Source: an uncultured Bacteroidota bacterium
GTDB lineage: Bacteria > Bacteroidota > Bacteroidia > Bacteroidales > F082
NCBI GenBank assembly: GCA_913055825.1
Contig: CAJXKB010000001.1
Span: forward strand, 1-64,000
DNA: 64,000 nt
Direction of reading: 5' to 3'
Shown here piece by piece: positions 31,804 to 41,100 of the stretch. Position 1 is the stretch's first letter; each line of letters opens with the position of its first letter. Under the pieces are notes generated by a model that saw only the letters and a list, made by a program, of their open reading frames with translations, did not search any database and was not told the DNA's origin. Both the position numbers and the translations under genes were made by a program.

Positions 31804-32259
31804 ATGGCAGGATTAAATAAAGTAATGCTCATCGGACGTATCGGAAAAGATCCGGATACTTTCACTTTTGAGAACGGAAACAAAAAAATCAGTTTTTCAC
31901 TCGCTACCACCGAAAGCTATCGCAACAAAGAGGGTAATTGGGTGGACCAAACCGAATGGCACAACATAGCAGGCTACCGATACCTTGCGGATAAAAATTT
32001 TGCAAAAGGCGATTTAGTGTATGTAGAAGGCAAAATAAAAACCCGCAAATACCAGGATAAAGAAGGCAACGACCGCTATATTACCGAAATTATTGCTGAT
32101 AAAATTAATATCATCATGCGACGAAATGCCGATGGAGGCGGTTATAACCAAAATGATCCGGGTAATACCGCTTTACCTGAAGAACACGGCTCAACAGCCT
32201 CTTCAGCACCGGCATCACCAGCCCCCGAAGCTGCCCCGGAAGACGATTTACCTTTTTAA
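31804..32259 (+). CDS. ssb: Single-stranded DNA-binding protein
   Basis: The 151-residue protein has the SSB OB-fold (GLNKVMLIGRIGKDPDTF; then WVDQTEWHNIAGYRYLADKN, about 41-60; YVEGKIKTRKYQDKEGNDRY), a flexible Pro/Ala/Ser-rich tail and the acidic interaction tip DDLPF at the C-terminus. It is probably co-transcribed with mutY. A DNA-repair pairing is plausible but not specific. Confidence 0.95.
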   Translation: MAGLNKVMLIGRIGKDPDTFTFENGNKKISFSLATTESYRNKEGNWVDQTEWHNIAGYRYLADKNFAKGDLVYVEGKIKTRKYQDKEGNDRYITEIIADKINIIMRRNADGGGYNQNDPGNTALPEEHGSTASSAPASPAPEAAPEDDLPF

Positions 32260-32318
32260 CCTGAATTCGATATAAGTAAGTGAAAACGGTCAACGCTATC
32301 ATAGGCATTGACACCCAT

Positions 32319-32339
32319 TCACCATTCACCATTCACCAT
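32319..32339. repeat. Solo heptad array, exactly three ATGGTGA units (minus strand)
   Basis: TCACCAT occurs three times in tandem (32319, 32326, 32333), that is ATGGTGA x3 on the minus strand. It is the same unit and the same block size of three as in the array at 7942-8029. No four-helix-bundle gene adjoins it. It lies between ssb and the MFS gene promoter. Confidence 0.85.
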
Positions 32340-32376
32340 GACTTTTCACCCTATTTGGCATATAGGTTAGATGTTT

Positions 32377-32384
32377 TACTTTTG
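32377..32384 (+). promoter_or_regulatory. -7 promoter box TACTTTTG of the MFS transporter gene
   Basis: There is an exact TAnnTTTG match, 19 bp before the ATG at 32404. Confidence 0.55.
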
Positions 32385-32403
32385 CATGCACTAAACCAAA
32401 AGC

Positions 32404-33642
32404 ATGGATCGACTCATCAATCTTAATTCGAACAAAAAACGTGTAATTGTACAGGGTGTTTTACTTGCAGGGGCTATGGCGCTTGCTGATCAATCGGTTG
32501 TTTTGCCTGTGATTGTAAAATATTTCAGTAAAAGCAATGTCATGGTCGGGTTTTTTACTTCACTGTTGCGCGGCGGAGCCATCGTAATGCAACTCTACGC
32601 TGCTTTTCATGCGCGTAATGATGTGCTGGTTTTACCCAAACTAAAAAAAGTTTTTGCAGTCCGTTTTCTGTCCTGGTTCTCCATCGGGCTTTTTATTCTG
32701 TTGCTGGGAAACACATCACCTGCACTGACATTGCTATTTTTTGGTATCAGTTTGTTTACTTTTTCGTTTAGTGCAGGCTTCGGTACCATTTATTACCAGG
32801 AGATTATGGGGAAAATGTTTACCAAACAATTTCGCGGCAAGCTCATCTCTCAGCGCCAGATTCTAGCCGGATTAATATCTATAATTGGTGTTATTGGTAT
32901 TTCGGGCAGCATCCTCGAATGGGTCAAAGCCCCTTACAGTTTTGCTTTTCTGTTTCTCATCAGCGGGGTTATAATGGGTCTTGGGTATTTTTACTTTTTG
33001 CCATTTAAAGAAAGAGCTTCCCGAAAAGGAAGTTCGCCTTTCAACACATTCGGTAGTTTTATCCGGTCGGCGGCCTTGTTTATCCGGTCCGACCGGCAAT
33101 TGCGCATTCAAATTATCACCCGCCTGTTTTCGTTTGGTTTTATGCTGATGATGCCTTTTATCATTTTGCAAGCAAAAAGCATTTATCACATTAGCGGAAA
33201 GGAAATTGCCTGGATGGCAGGTGTTCAGATGGCCGGAGCCATGCTGGCCAACTTGTTGTGGGGAAAATTATCTTCACATGGAAACGACAAACTCATTATC
33301 ATCCTGGCTTTGTTGTTAAACCTGGCGGCGTATTTAAGTTTATTAATTTTTCAGAATTATTATCTCTATTTTGTTGTTTTCTTTTTAGTAGGTGCTTCCA
33401 TCGATGGATACCGCCTTGCTTTTAGTAACATGCTGTTATCGCGGGCACCAGAGAACCACCGGCCGGCTTATGTGGCTATTTACAACAATGTTGTTGCCAT
33501 AGGTTTGTTTTTTGCCATACCCGGCGGGATAATCCTCGATACTTTTGGATTTACGATATTAAATCTGGTAGCAATTACCTTTCTTGTTTTAAGCCTCCTT
33601 TTTGCCACACTCTTACACCGGGATTGTAAACCAATGGAATAA
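32404..33642 (+). CDS. Major facilitator superfamily transporter
   Basis: The 412-residue polytopic protein has about 12 hydrophobic helices (first near 17-35, VQGVLLAGAMALADQSVVLP; then LLRGGAIVMQLYAAFHARND; last near 380-400). The middle loop is basic (KERASRKGSSPFNTFGSF, about 201-218), as in MFS proteins. I cannot assign a substrate. It is transcribed alone from a TACTTTTG promoter. Confidence 0.8.
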   Translation: MDRLINLNSNKKRVIVQGVLLAGAMALADQSVVLPVIVKYFSKSNVMVGFFTSLLRGGAIVMQLYAAFHARNDVLVLPKLKKVFAVRFLSWFSIGLFILLLGNTSPALTLLFFGISLFTFSFSAGFGTIYYQEIMGKMFTKQFRGKLISQRQILAGLISIIGVIGISGSILEWVKAPYSFAFLFLISGVIMGLGYFYFLPFKERASRKGSSPFNTFGSFIRSAALFIRSDRQLRIQIITRLFSFGFMLMMPFIILQAKSIYHISGKEIAWMAGVQMAGAMLANLLWGKLSSHGNDKLIIILALLLNLAAYLSLLIFQNYYLYFVVFFLVGASIDGYRLAFSNMLLSRAPENHRPAYVAIYNNVVAIGLFFAIPGGIILDTFGFTILNLVAITFLVLSLLFATLLHRDCKPME

Positions 33643-33739
33643 TCTGATTTTCTGTATAGCATAAAGCCGGGAAATATTTGGGAAAACAGTCAACCAATTG
33701 TTAATTATTCATTTTTATTTCACTCTTCATTTTTCTTTA

Positions 33740-33747
33740 TACATTTG
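33740..33747 (+). promoter_or_regulatory. -7 promoter box TACATTTG of gldE-gldD
   Basis: There is an exact TAnnTTTG match, 29 bp before the TTG start of gldE. The preceding 33697-33735 is a degenerate heptad run (reverse complement GAAAAAT/GAAGAGT-like). Confidence 0.5.
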
Positions 33748-33776
33748 CAAAGCTATGTTAAACGAAAATCGCTGTT

Positions 33777-35147
33777 TTGGAAGTAATTGAATTAGATCCC
33801 GACCCTCATCTTTTACAAATTTTGATGAATGGATTCTTCAAAGGATTTCCACCGGAAGCTATCCTTACTTCAGTTATCCTGCTTTTATTGCTGGTGTTTT
33901 CCGGTTTAATTTCCGGCTCGGAAACAGCCTTTTTTTCACTACAGCCTGCTGATTTAAAACGACTGCGGTCCGATTTAGGGAAAAAAGGCCGGAAAGTATT
34001 GTCGTTGCGCGATAAACCCAAAATATTACTGGCTACCATTTTGATTTCCAACAATTTTGTAAATGTGGCTATTGTAGTACTTTCTACTTACCTAACAGGG
34101 ATTTTGTTCGACCTAACCATCAATCCGGTATTTACTTTTTTAGTGCAAATAGTAATTGTTACTTCCTTCCTTTTGATTTTCGGCGAAATCATGCCAAAGA
34201 TTTACGCCAACAATGAACCGGTTTCTTTTTCTGTTCTCATGGCCGGGCCACTTGAGGTATTCATTGTTTTGTTTAAGCCTCTCAGTTTGTTGCTTGTTGG
34301 TTCAACTTCATTTATCGACAAACGCATGAGGAATAAGAAACTCGACTTTAATATGAGCGAACTTTCCGACGCCATCGACTTAACTGTGGACGAAAGTACG
34401 CATGAGGAAGAAAAAATGATATTAAAAGGCATTGCCACATTTGGCGAAAAAGAGGCCAGCGAAGTAATGCGGTCGCGGGTAAATGTTACGGCCATCGACG
34501 TGGAAATGAACTTTGATGAGGTGATGCACACGGTAATTGACTCTGGCTATTCACGAATTCCAGTATTTAAAGAAACTTTCGACCATGTAAAAGGAATCTT
34601 GTACATCAAAGACCTGTTGCCTCTCATCGATTCACCGCATACTTTTAAGTGGGAAAAACTAATAAGACCGGCATTTTTTATCCCTGAAAACAAAAAAATC
34701 AACGACCTGCTTCAGGAATTTCGTCAGAAAAAAATTCATCTCGCTATTGTGGTTGATGAATACGGCGGCACTTCAGGAATTATTACTCTGGAGGATATTC
34801 TGGAAGAAATTGTGGGTGAAATCAGCGATGAATTCGACATTGAAAACGAGGCTTTTCATTATAAAAAACTTAATGAAACCACTTACGTTTTTGATGCTAA
34901 AACCCTGCTGAACGACTTGTGTAAGATTTTGGGAATTGATGATGATTATTTTGATGAATCCCGGGGAGAATCCGATTCGCTTGGTGGGTTAATCCTTGAG
35001 CTTGAAGGAAGAATTCCGGCCCAAGGCGAAAAGATAGAACATGGTATATTCCTGTTCGAGATTGTGGATGCCGATAAAAGAAAAATTAACGAAATAAAAG
35101 TGAGCATAAAAAAATCCGATTCACATGCAAACACTGAAAAAAATTAG
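33777..35147 (+). CDS. gldE: Gliding-motility-associated CNNM/CBS membrane protein GldE
   Basis: The 456-residue protein has a short N-terminal amphipathic part, a DUF21/CNNM membrane domain (about 28-190; LLLVFSGLISGSETAFFSLQ), a CBS pair (about 215-335; VMRSRVNVTAIDVEMNFDEV, LAIVVDEYGGTSGIITLEDI) and a CorC/HlyC domain (about 350-440). GldE is paired with GldD throughout Bacteroidota, including non-gliders; CNNM relatives transport Mg2+. The likely start is TTG at 33777 because the frame is closed at 33759. A nearby ATG at 33756 is out of frame (11 codons). gldD overlaps its end by 23 bp. Confidence 0.9.
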   Translation: MEVIELDPDPHLLQILMNGFFKGFPPEAILTSVILLLLLVFSGLISGSETAFFSLQPADLKRLRSDLGKKGRKVLSLRDKPKILLATILISNNFVNVAIVVLSTYLTGILFDLTINPVFTFLVQIVIVTSFLLIFGEIMPKIYANNEPVSFSVLMAGPLEVFIVLFKPLSLLLVGSTSFIDKRMRNKKLDFNMSELSDAIDLTVDESTHEEEKMILKGIATFGEKEASEVMRSRVNVTAIDVEMNFDEVMHTVIDSGYSRIPVFKETFDHVKGILYIKDLLPLIDSPHTFKWEKLIRPAFFIPENKKINDLLQEFRQKKIHLAIVVDEYGGTSGIITLEDILEEIVGEISDEFDIENEAFHYKKLNETTYVFDAKTLLNDLCKILGIDDDYFDESRGESDSLGGLILELEGRIPAQGEKIEHGIFLFEIVDADKRKINEIKVSIKKSDSHANTEKN

Positions 35148-35715
35148 CCTTTATATTTTCCTTTCCGGATTTCTTTTTAGTTCCTGCAATCAGCATTATA
35201 CACCCAAACCACGCGGTTATTTTCGTATTGATTTACCCCGCAAGAGCTATCAAATGTTCGACAGCACTTTTCCCTATACTTTTGCCTACTCAACTTATGC
35301 CCACATAACTAATGACCCTTATTCGCCAGGGCAAAAATACTGGATAAATATCCGGTACCCGAAATATAAAGCCACCATACATATCAGTTATAAAAAAGTA
35401 AAAAATAATTTGATTAAGTATCTTGAAGACTCAAGAAAGATGGTGATAAAACATATCCCCAAAGCCAATGCTATTAACGACAGTTTGATTATTGATCCGC
35501 AACGGCATTTGTACGGAATGGCCTACGACATTGAGGGAAATTCAGTAGCTTCACCTTATCAGTTTATCCTGACCGACAGTTCAAGTCATTTTCTCAGGGG
35601 AGCATTATATTTTCATGTAGTACCCAATAACGATTCGCTGGAACCGGTTATTAAGTTCATTAAAAGCGATATACGTCACCTTCTAAATACTTTCCAATGG
35701 AAAGATAATAACTGA
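35125..35715 (+). CDS. gldD: Gliding-motility lipoprotein GldD
   Basis: The 196-residue lipoprotein has signal peptide and lipobox LFSSC (Cys21). The mature part opens PKPRGYFRIDLPRKSYQMFD, the GldD hallmark, and continues with PFTFAYSTYA-like text (FPYTFAYSTYAHITNDPYSP) and WINIRYPKYKATIHISYKKV. It is required for gliding and type IX-linked processes in Flavobacterium. It overlaps gldE by 23 bp, so translation is coupled. Presence of gld genes alone does not prove motility here. Confidence 0.93.
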   Translation: MQTLKKISLYIFLSGFLFSSCNQHYTPKPRGYFRIDLPRKSYQMFDSTFPYTFAYSTYAHITNDPYSPGQKYWINIRYPKYKATIHISYKKVKNNLIKYLEDSRKMVIKHIPKANAINDSLIIDPQRHLYGMAYDIEGNSVASPYQFILTDSSSHFLRGALYFHVVPNNDSLEPVIKFIKSDIRHLLNTFQWKDNN

Positions 35716-35770
35716 GTTCGATATAAGCTTTGTTCACAGATTCAGGTTATTATGAATTAGACGATTCAAA

Positions 35771-37234
35771 TTATTTTATTTCTTTACGGATACCCAGCCA
35801 GGTAGAAGCGGCATAAAAGAGCAATAAAATGCCACCCAAAAGCAACCTCCAATGTAAAGTGAATCCGTACAGTTGACGACTAACAAAATAAATTACCAAT
35901 GCCAGCAGGGAAATCAGGCCTATTTTTTTCAGGTTATAAGGAACTGGAAATACCTTTCTTCCCCACAAATAAGAAATAATCAGCATGCTAAGGTATGCTG
36001 CAAAATTAGCCCAGGCCGAACCCGTGTAACCATAATGCGGGATGAGTAACACATTCAACACGATAGTAATGGTAGCACCCGCCATGGCAATAACCCCGCC
36101 ATAAAGTGTTTTATTGGTAAGTTTATACCAAACTGACAGATTATAAAATAATCCCAGAAACAGCTTGGCCATCAGCACAATGGGGACAATTTGCAAGCCC
36201 GCCCAGAATGCAGGGCCAATGAAATATTTAAACCCGTCCAAGAACAAAGTTACCAACAAAAAAATAAACCAGGCAAAAGCGGTAAAAGCAGTCATTACCC
36301 GGCTGTACGTTTTTTTTGCATCCTGTTTTTCGTGTTCGGCAAAAAAGAAAGGTTCGGCAGCATAACGAAACATTTGTATAAACAACATCATCAGGATAGC
36401 CAGTTTATAATTGGCACCATAAACACCAATTACCGCCCGGGCATCTACGTTAGAAGGGAGTAAATAGCGCAGTAAAATTTTGTCGGAAACTTCATTAATC
36501 ATGCCAGCAAACCCAATGATTAAAATTGGGAGGCCGTAAGCCAGTAATTTTTTTAATAAGGCTTTGTCAATTCCAATTTTAAAACTTCTCAACTCAGGCC
36601 ACAGCAATAAAAGGGTTGTAAAAGAAGCAACCAAATTGGAAATAAAAACCCATCCCACCAAAGGTGTTGAGCGATACAGCCAATGTGCCTGGAAATTATT
36701 TCCCAACCAACGCGGAATCAGGATTAAAAAAATAATGTTCAGGCTAATATTAACAACCACATTGATAATGCGGATTAGTGAAAAGCGCCTGGCTTTATTT
36801 TGGAAACGTAAATAAGCAAACGGCAAAGAAGTAAAAGCATCCAGCGCCACAATAAGCGAAATTAAAACAATGTACTCGCTATGGCCGGAATAACGGATGA
36901 GCGCAGCAACCGAATCCTTATAAAAAAGCATAACCAAAACAAACAATGTTGAAGTAATCATCAGGCTTGTTGTTGCCGTGCCAAATACCTTTTTAAGATC
37001 ATTTTTATATAGGTTGGCATAGCGGAAAAACGCTGTTTCCATTCCATACGTCAACAAAACCATCAGCAGGGCAACATAAGCATATAGCTCCGTTATTTCA
37101 CCATATTGGCCCTTATTAAAAACCAAAATAGTATAAAAGGGAACCAGGAGGTAATTCAACAACCGGGGGACGATGGTTCCTAAGCCGTATATTAGTGTTT
37201 CTCCGGCTAATTTTTTAAGTGGATTTCCAGGCAT
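35771..37234 (-). CDS. Oligosaccharide flippase / MATE-like polysaccharide biosynthesis protein
   Basis: The 487-residue polytopic protein has about 13-14 hydrophobic helices and the Wzx-like start NPLKKLAGETLIYGLGTIVP then RLLNYLLVPFYTILVF. This is the MOP/MATE exporter superfamily member that flips lipid-linked sugars. It is not next to glycosyltransferases, so its substrate is unknown. It is preceded by the long histidine kinase gene on the same strand (44-bp gap). Confidence 0.85.
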   Translation of the reverse strand: MPGNPLKKLAGETLIYGLGTIVPRLLNYLLVPFYTILVFNKGQYGEITELYAYVALLMVLLTYGMETAFFRYANLYKNDLKKVFGTATTSLMITSTLFVLVMLFYKDSVAALIRYSGHSEYIVLISLIVALDAFTSLPFAYLRFQNKARRFSLIRIINVVVNISLNIIFLILIPRWLGNNFQAHWLYRSTPLVGWVFISNLVASFTTLLLLWPELRSFKIGIDKALLKKLLAYGLPILIIGFAGMINEVSDKILLRYLLPSNVDARAVIGVYGANYKLAILMMLFIQMFRYAAEPFFFAEHEKQDAKKTYSRVMTAFTAFAWFIFLLVTLFLDGFKYFIGPAFWAGLQIVPIVLMAKLFLGLFYNLSVWYKLTNKTLYGGVIAMAGATITIVLNVLLIPHYGYTGSAWANFAAYLSMLIISYLWGRKVFPVPYNLKKIGLISLLALVIYFVSRQLYGFTLHWRLLLGGILLLFYAASTWLGIRKEIK

Positions 37235-37278
37235 AAACAGCGGCCAAAGGTAAAAAATTTAAAACTACGTAAGCACAC

Positions 37279-40200
37279 TTATTCACTCGTTTTCGCTGTA
37301 CAAAACTTCAAGATAAACCGGGTGCCTTTGCCCTGCTCCGTTTCAAAATCGACTTCGCCACCGAGTTCTTTCATCATATTTTTCACAATAGCAAGGCCCA
37401 ATCCGGTGCCTGTGGATTTAGTAGTAAAATAGGGCTGAAAAATACGGGTCCTGTACTGCGGATCAATTCCTTTACCGAAGTCGATAACTTCCATCCACCA
37501 GGCGTCTGCTTTGGGATAAATTTTTATACTGACACGTTTATTTTTCTGGTCTTCCATGGCTTGGATGGCATTTTTTATCAGATTGGTAAAAATACGAAGC
37601 AAATCCTGTTCCGATGCTTTCACCCAAATCTGCTTTTTGTCAGGAATATCCAGCAAAAATTCCACTTTATACGATTTTTTGAAAAGGGCGATAGAAGAGT
37701 GGAGCGCACTAATTAAATCGGTATTTTGATTATGTTGTAAGCCGGTTTTGGAAAAATCGGAAAACATTCCGGCTACATCATTCAGTGTATCTATTTGACT
37801 AATAAGAGACTGGCTTATTGTTTTAATCTTGTCCCCAAAATTTTCATCGCCCTGCCGAAACGCTTTCTCAAGATACTGCACATTTAGTTTCATGGGGGTC
37901 AGAGGATTCCTGATTTCGTGGGCAATTTGACGGGCCATTTCGCGCCAGGCTTTTTCTCGTTCCGACATTTTAAGGAGCTCGGCGCTATGCTCCAGTTTTT
38001 TAACCATCTGGTTGTAGGCATCAATGAGCTGACCTATTTCATCATTATCCTCCCACGCAATAATTTCATTTTTACGGTCAATACGCACGGTATTAATTTT
38101 TGACTGTAAAATTCGAAGTGGTTTGGTAAGGATTTTAGACAAAAGTACCATAAACACAAATCCAAGAATCCCAGTGATAACAAATAAATTTATCAGATTG
38201 GCCAACATTTGATAATATGAATGTTGTATTTCGCCCTGACGGGCGAAAAAAGGCAGGTTCAACATGCCTGCTTCGCGGCCATTATCCAACGTTAAAGGCA
38301 TGTAAGACGAATAGAATTTGAGTTTACCAATTTGCTCGCGCGAAAGGTAAAACAGCTGATGTTTTAATTGAATTCGATAATACGCTTTCGGATTGATCCA
38401 TTTTGACTGCAACGATTTTTCAAATATCTCGGGACGTGAAGAAGCAATAAGCCTCCCGGAAGTGTCGTATAAATTAATATCAGAAAAAAACACCATAGAA
38501 AAGTTCTGTAGATAACTTTCTAAAAGTTTATGACTATAATCGGTAATGCTTTCTCTATTTCGCAATTTATTTTGCAGTTCTATTAATACGGAATGAGCCT
38601 TTTCTTTCAATTCAGATTCAATTCGACGGTGATTGGCCTCATTGAAATAATAAAGGGTAACTACCGATAACAGAACAAAAATACTAAGCACCGAACCAAA
38701 AAAGACAAGCTGCAGGCGGGCGCGCAAACTAAACCGAAACAGTTTTCTTAAGGCACGGCCATAAAAAAGCGAAATAAAAAGAATTACCAATAATCCGGAA
38801 AGCAAAAACAGTAAAGAAAAAGGAAGTAACCATTGCGAAATAGTTGATTTAGGGCGACTTATAATCAACAAATCATCATTTGACCTCATATAAATCAAAT
38901 GCCGGTATGCATCTTTGAAAAAAAAGTGATCAGGCTTATGACCCTCAAAGTATGAAAAGTCAACCGGATAAAGATAATCGCCAAATTTGTACTGCAGCAT
39001 TCCCTTGATATAGCGCGCAAATGAATATCCGGAAAGGTGTAAATTGTTTTGACGTGCATCCACGAGAAGTTCGGGATAACCTAATCCTTTTGGTAGAAAA
39101 TCTGCAAAAAATTCAATATATAAATTTACGGTTTTATTTAGATCAGACTGTTGTGGAAATATGAACTTTGCCACATAATACAAACTTTCCTGAGTATTGT
39201 TCACGAGAGAAAGGCTAAATTTCGGCGAGGCAATGACACGTTGCGCACCAAGCTGTGAAAAATAATAATCACACCCTATTATTTGTTTATTTGGTTGAAT
39301 TTCAAGTTGTTGCCCCGGTTCACACAAGGTGATTTGCTTGGAATACCTTCCAAAATAGTTTTTAAAATAATGACGGTTAAGATAAATATACAATTTCTGC
39401 TCCCTCAAAGGTGACTGTTCCATTACAATATGCCGCAAAAGAGTATCGTTTTCTATATCGTTAGCAAAACGGTTAAACCTAAATTCGAAATACGGATCGC
39501 TTTTCTGTGATAAAAGTGCTGCCGTCAGTCGTTGATGCGCATTTCGGGTTTCCAGCCTGGTATGATTAAACAAAAAGGCTCCGGCCATAGATAGCAGAAA
39601 TAAAATAACCACAGCATAAAAATATGGGCTGGTCCGATATGACAAGAACCAAACTACCACAGAAAGGGAAAGTAAAAGAGAAGCAACTAAGATCACAAAT
39701 TCCAATTTCGGATGAAATACCAAACAGAGTACCAGCACCTCAATGACAAAAGCAAAAGCGAAATAAGCAAAACTCAGGCCGGATCTTTTCATCCAATCAA
39801 CAAGTGAGCGCACCAATACATATACAAAAGCGTTTACCATAAATATCACGAATAAATCGATGGTAAAGTTTGTATTAAATATGCTGTTTTGTATCATCTC
39901 CTTCACATCGTTATTAATCAAAATACTATCGCCCAAAGCATAGAGCAAAAACGATCCGATGATTAAAACAATAATTGTAAGGCCTGATCCTACAAACCTG
40001 TACTTCTTTGAAAATGAATGCTCTTTTATCAAATTTATGAAAACAGCCAAAATTACAATTAAGAGGAGGGCATTCAGTACCAAATCGCCCCAACTATTAA
40101 AAACCTGAATACCAAAGCTCTCTTCATTAAAAAAAGGAAGTTGTTTCACAAAAACAGGCAAAGCCAGGGAATAATCTATAACTCTCAAAAAAATAATACC

Positions 40201-40950
40201 AACTAAAAACAGAAATCGGAGCAAAATCCGGTATTTTTCATCCGTTTTTGAATCAAACCAAACACAGGCCGACCACAAAAAAAGCAAAAGCAATAAATAT
40301 CCAAAGAAAAAAAGTAAAAGCAACACGATTGTACCCAATTCTCCAATACCCGGTTTAGCTATTTTTATGGCTAAATTATAAGTCGGAATCCTATAAATAT
40401 TATTTCCTGTTTTATGAGTTGTGAACCTGACACCAACCGGTAAAGAAAACAGATCGGTATTTCCATCAGCCAGGAAATCATTATGAATTGTATATTTATT
40501 CTGTAATCTGGTAAAAATTGTTATCCTATAATTTGCATACTCATGCCTATATACCATAAACCAACCCGCCGGAAAAAGTTTCACAACAGGTTGTTCATTA
40601 TTAACTTCTGCTGCTGAAACGGCAGGAATATCAGAATGATTCCAATATAAGACAGTTCCGGCGTGGCGAACCACAACAGTTTGAGCAACATTTTTAAATG
40701 CAGAATCAAACTGATCCCATGATATTTTTTTCTTATTCCGACTTACTATTTCTCCGGCCGTCGTGCTCACGTTTAAAGTGCTTTTTCTTATTTTATTAAG
40801 TTGTTTTTCAACTGTTTGAACAAGATTTACAGCATTTATGTCCGTAACAATAAAACGGGCAACAAATATGTATACCAACACAACCACCAGAATACCAAAT
40901 AGATATACAATTGGATTTCTATTTAAGAATACGTGTTTATTAACAGGCAT
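37279..40950 (-). CDS. Very large orphan sensor histidine kinase (NtrY-like)
   Basis: The 1223-residue protein has a TM near 14-32, a first periplasmic domain (about 35-205), a block of about ten hydrophobic helices (about 207-470), a second extracytoplasmic domain (about 475-720), two more TMs (about 735-790), another sensor segment and a TM near 928-950. Then come HAMP (KPLRILQSKINTVRIDRKNE), HisKA with MARQIAHEIRNPLTPMKLNV (His about 1020) and HATPase with FTNLIKNAIQAM, DFGKGIDPQYR and GTGLGLAIVKNM. No response regulator is adjacent. H-E-x-R-N-P-L-T-P-M resembles NtrY-type kinases. Confidence 0.88.
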   Translation of the reverse strand: MPVNKHVFLNRNPIVYLFGILVVVLVYIFVARFIVTDINAVNLVQTVEKQLNKIRKSTLNVSTTAGEIVSRNKKKISWDQFDSAFKNVAQTVVVRHAGTVLYWNHSDIPAVSAAEVNNEQPVVKLFPAGWFMVYRHEYANYRITIFTRLQNKYTIHNDFLADGNTDLFSLPVGVRFTTHKTGNNIYRIPTYNLAIKIAKPGIGELGTIVLLLLFFFGYLLLLLFLWSACVWFDSKTDEKYRILLRFLFLVGIIFLRVIDYSLALPVFVKQLPFFNEESFGIQVFNSWGDLVLNALLLIVILAVFINLIKEHSFSKKYRFVGSGLTIIVLIIGSFLLYALGDSILINNDVKEMIQNSIFNTNFTIDLFVIFMVNAFVYVLVRSLVDWMKRSGLSFAYFAFAFVIEVLVLCLVFHPKLEFVILVASLLLSLSVVVWFLSYRTSPYFYAVVILFLLSMAGAFLFNHTRLETRNAHQRLTAALLSQKSDPYFEFRFNRFANDIENDTLLRHIVMEQSPLREQKLYIYLNRHYFKNYFGRYSKQITLCEPGQQLEIQPNKQIIGCDYYFSQLGAQRVIASPKFSLSLVNNTQESLYYVAKFIFPQQSDLNKTVNLYIEFFADFLPKGLGYPELLVDARQNNLHLSGYSFARYIKGMLQYKFGDYLYPVDFSYFEGHKPDHFFFKDAYRHLIYMRSNDDLLIISRPKSTISQWLLPFSLLFLLSGLLVILFISLFYGRALRKLFRFSLRARLQLVFFGSVLSIFVLLSVVTLYYFNEANHRRIESELKEKAHSVLIELQNKLRNRESITDYSHKLLESYLQNFSMVFFSDINLYDTSGRLIASSRPEIFEKSLQSKWINPKAYYRIQLKHQLFYLSREQIGKLKFYSSYMPLTLDNGREAGMLNLPFFARQGEIQHSYYQMLANLINLFVITGILGFVFMVLLSKILTKPLRILQSKINTVRIDRKNEIIAWEDNDEIGQLIDAYNQMVKKLEHSAELLKMSEREKAWREMARQIAHEIRNPLTPMKLNVQYLEKAFRQGDENFGDKIKTISQSLISQIDTLNDVAGMFSDFSKTGLQHNQNTDLISALHSSIALFKKSYKVEFLLDIPDKKQIWVKASEQDLLRIFTNLIKNAIQAMEDQKNKRVSIKIYPKADAWWMEVIDFGKGIDPQYRTRIFQPYFTTKSTGTGLGLAIVKNMMKELGGEVDFETEQGKGTRFILKFCTAKTSE

Positions 40951-41100
40951 GAGTTGAATGTATTTAAAAATTCATCAATTAATTCCAACATGCATCGTGC
41001 CAAAATTTGATGTCCATTGTCTTCCAAACAATAGTGCCACCACAAATTAAAAGGGTAAAGTTAGTTAAAAACAAAACAGAGGCCCAACTATTTTCATATC

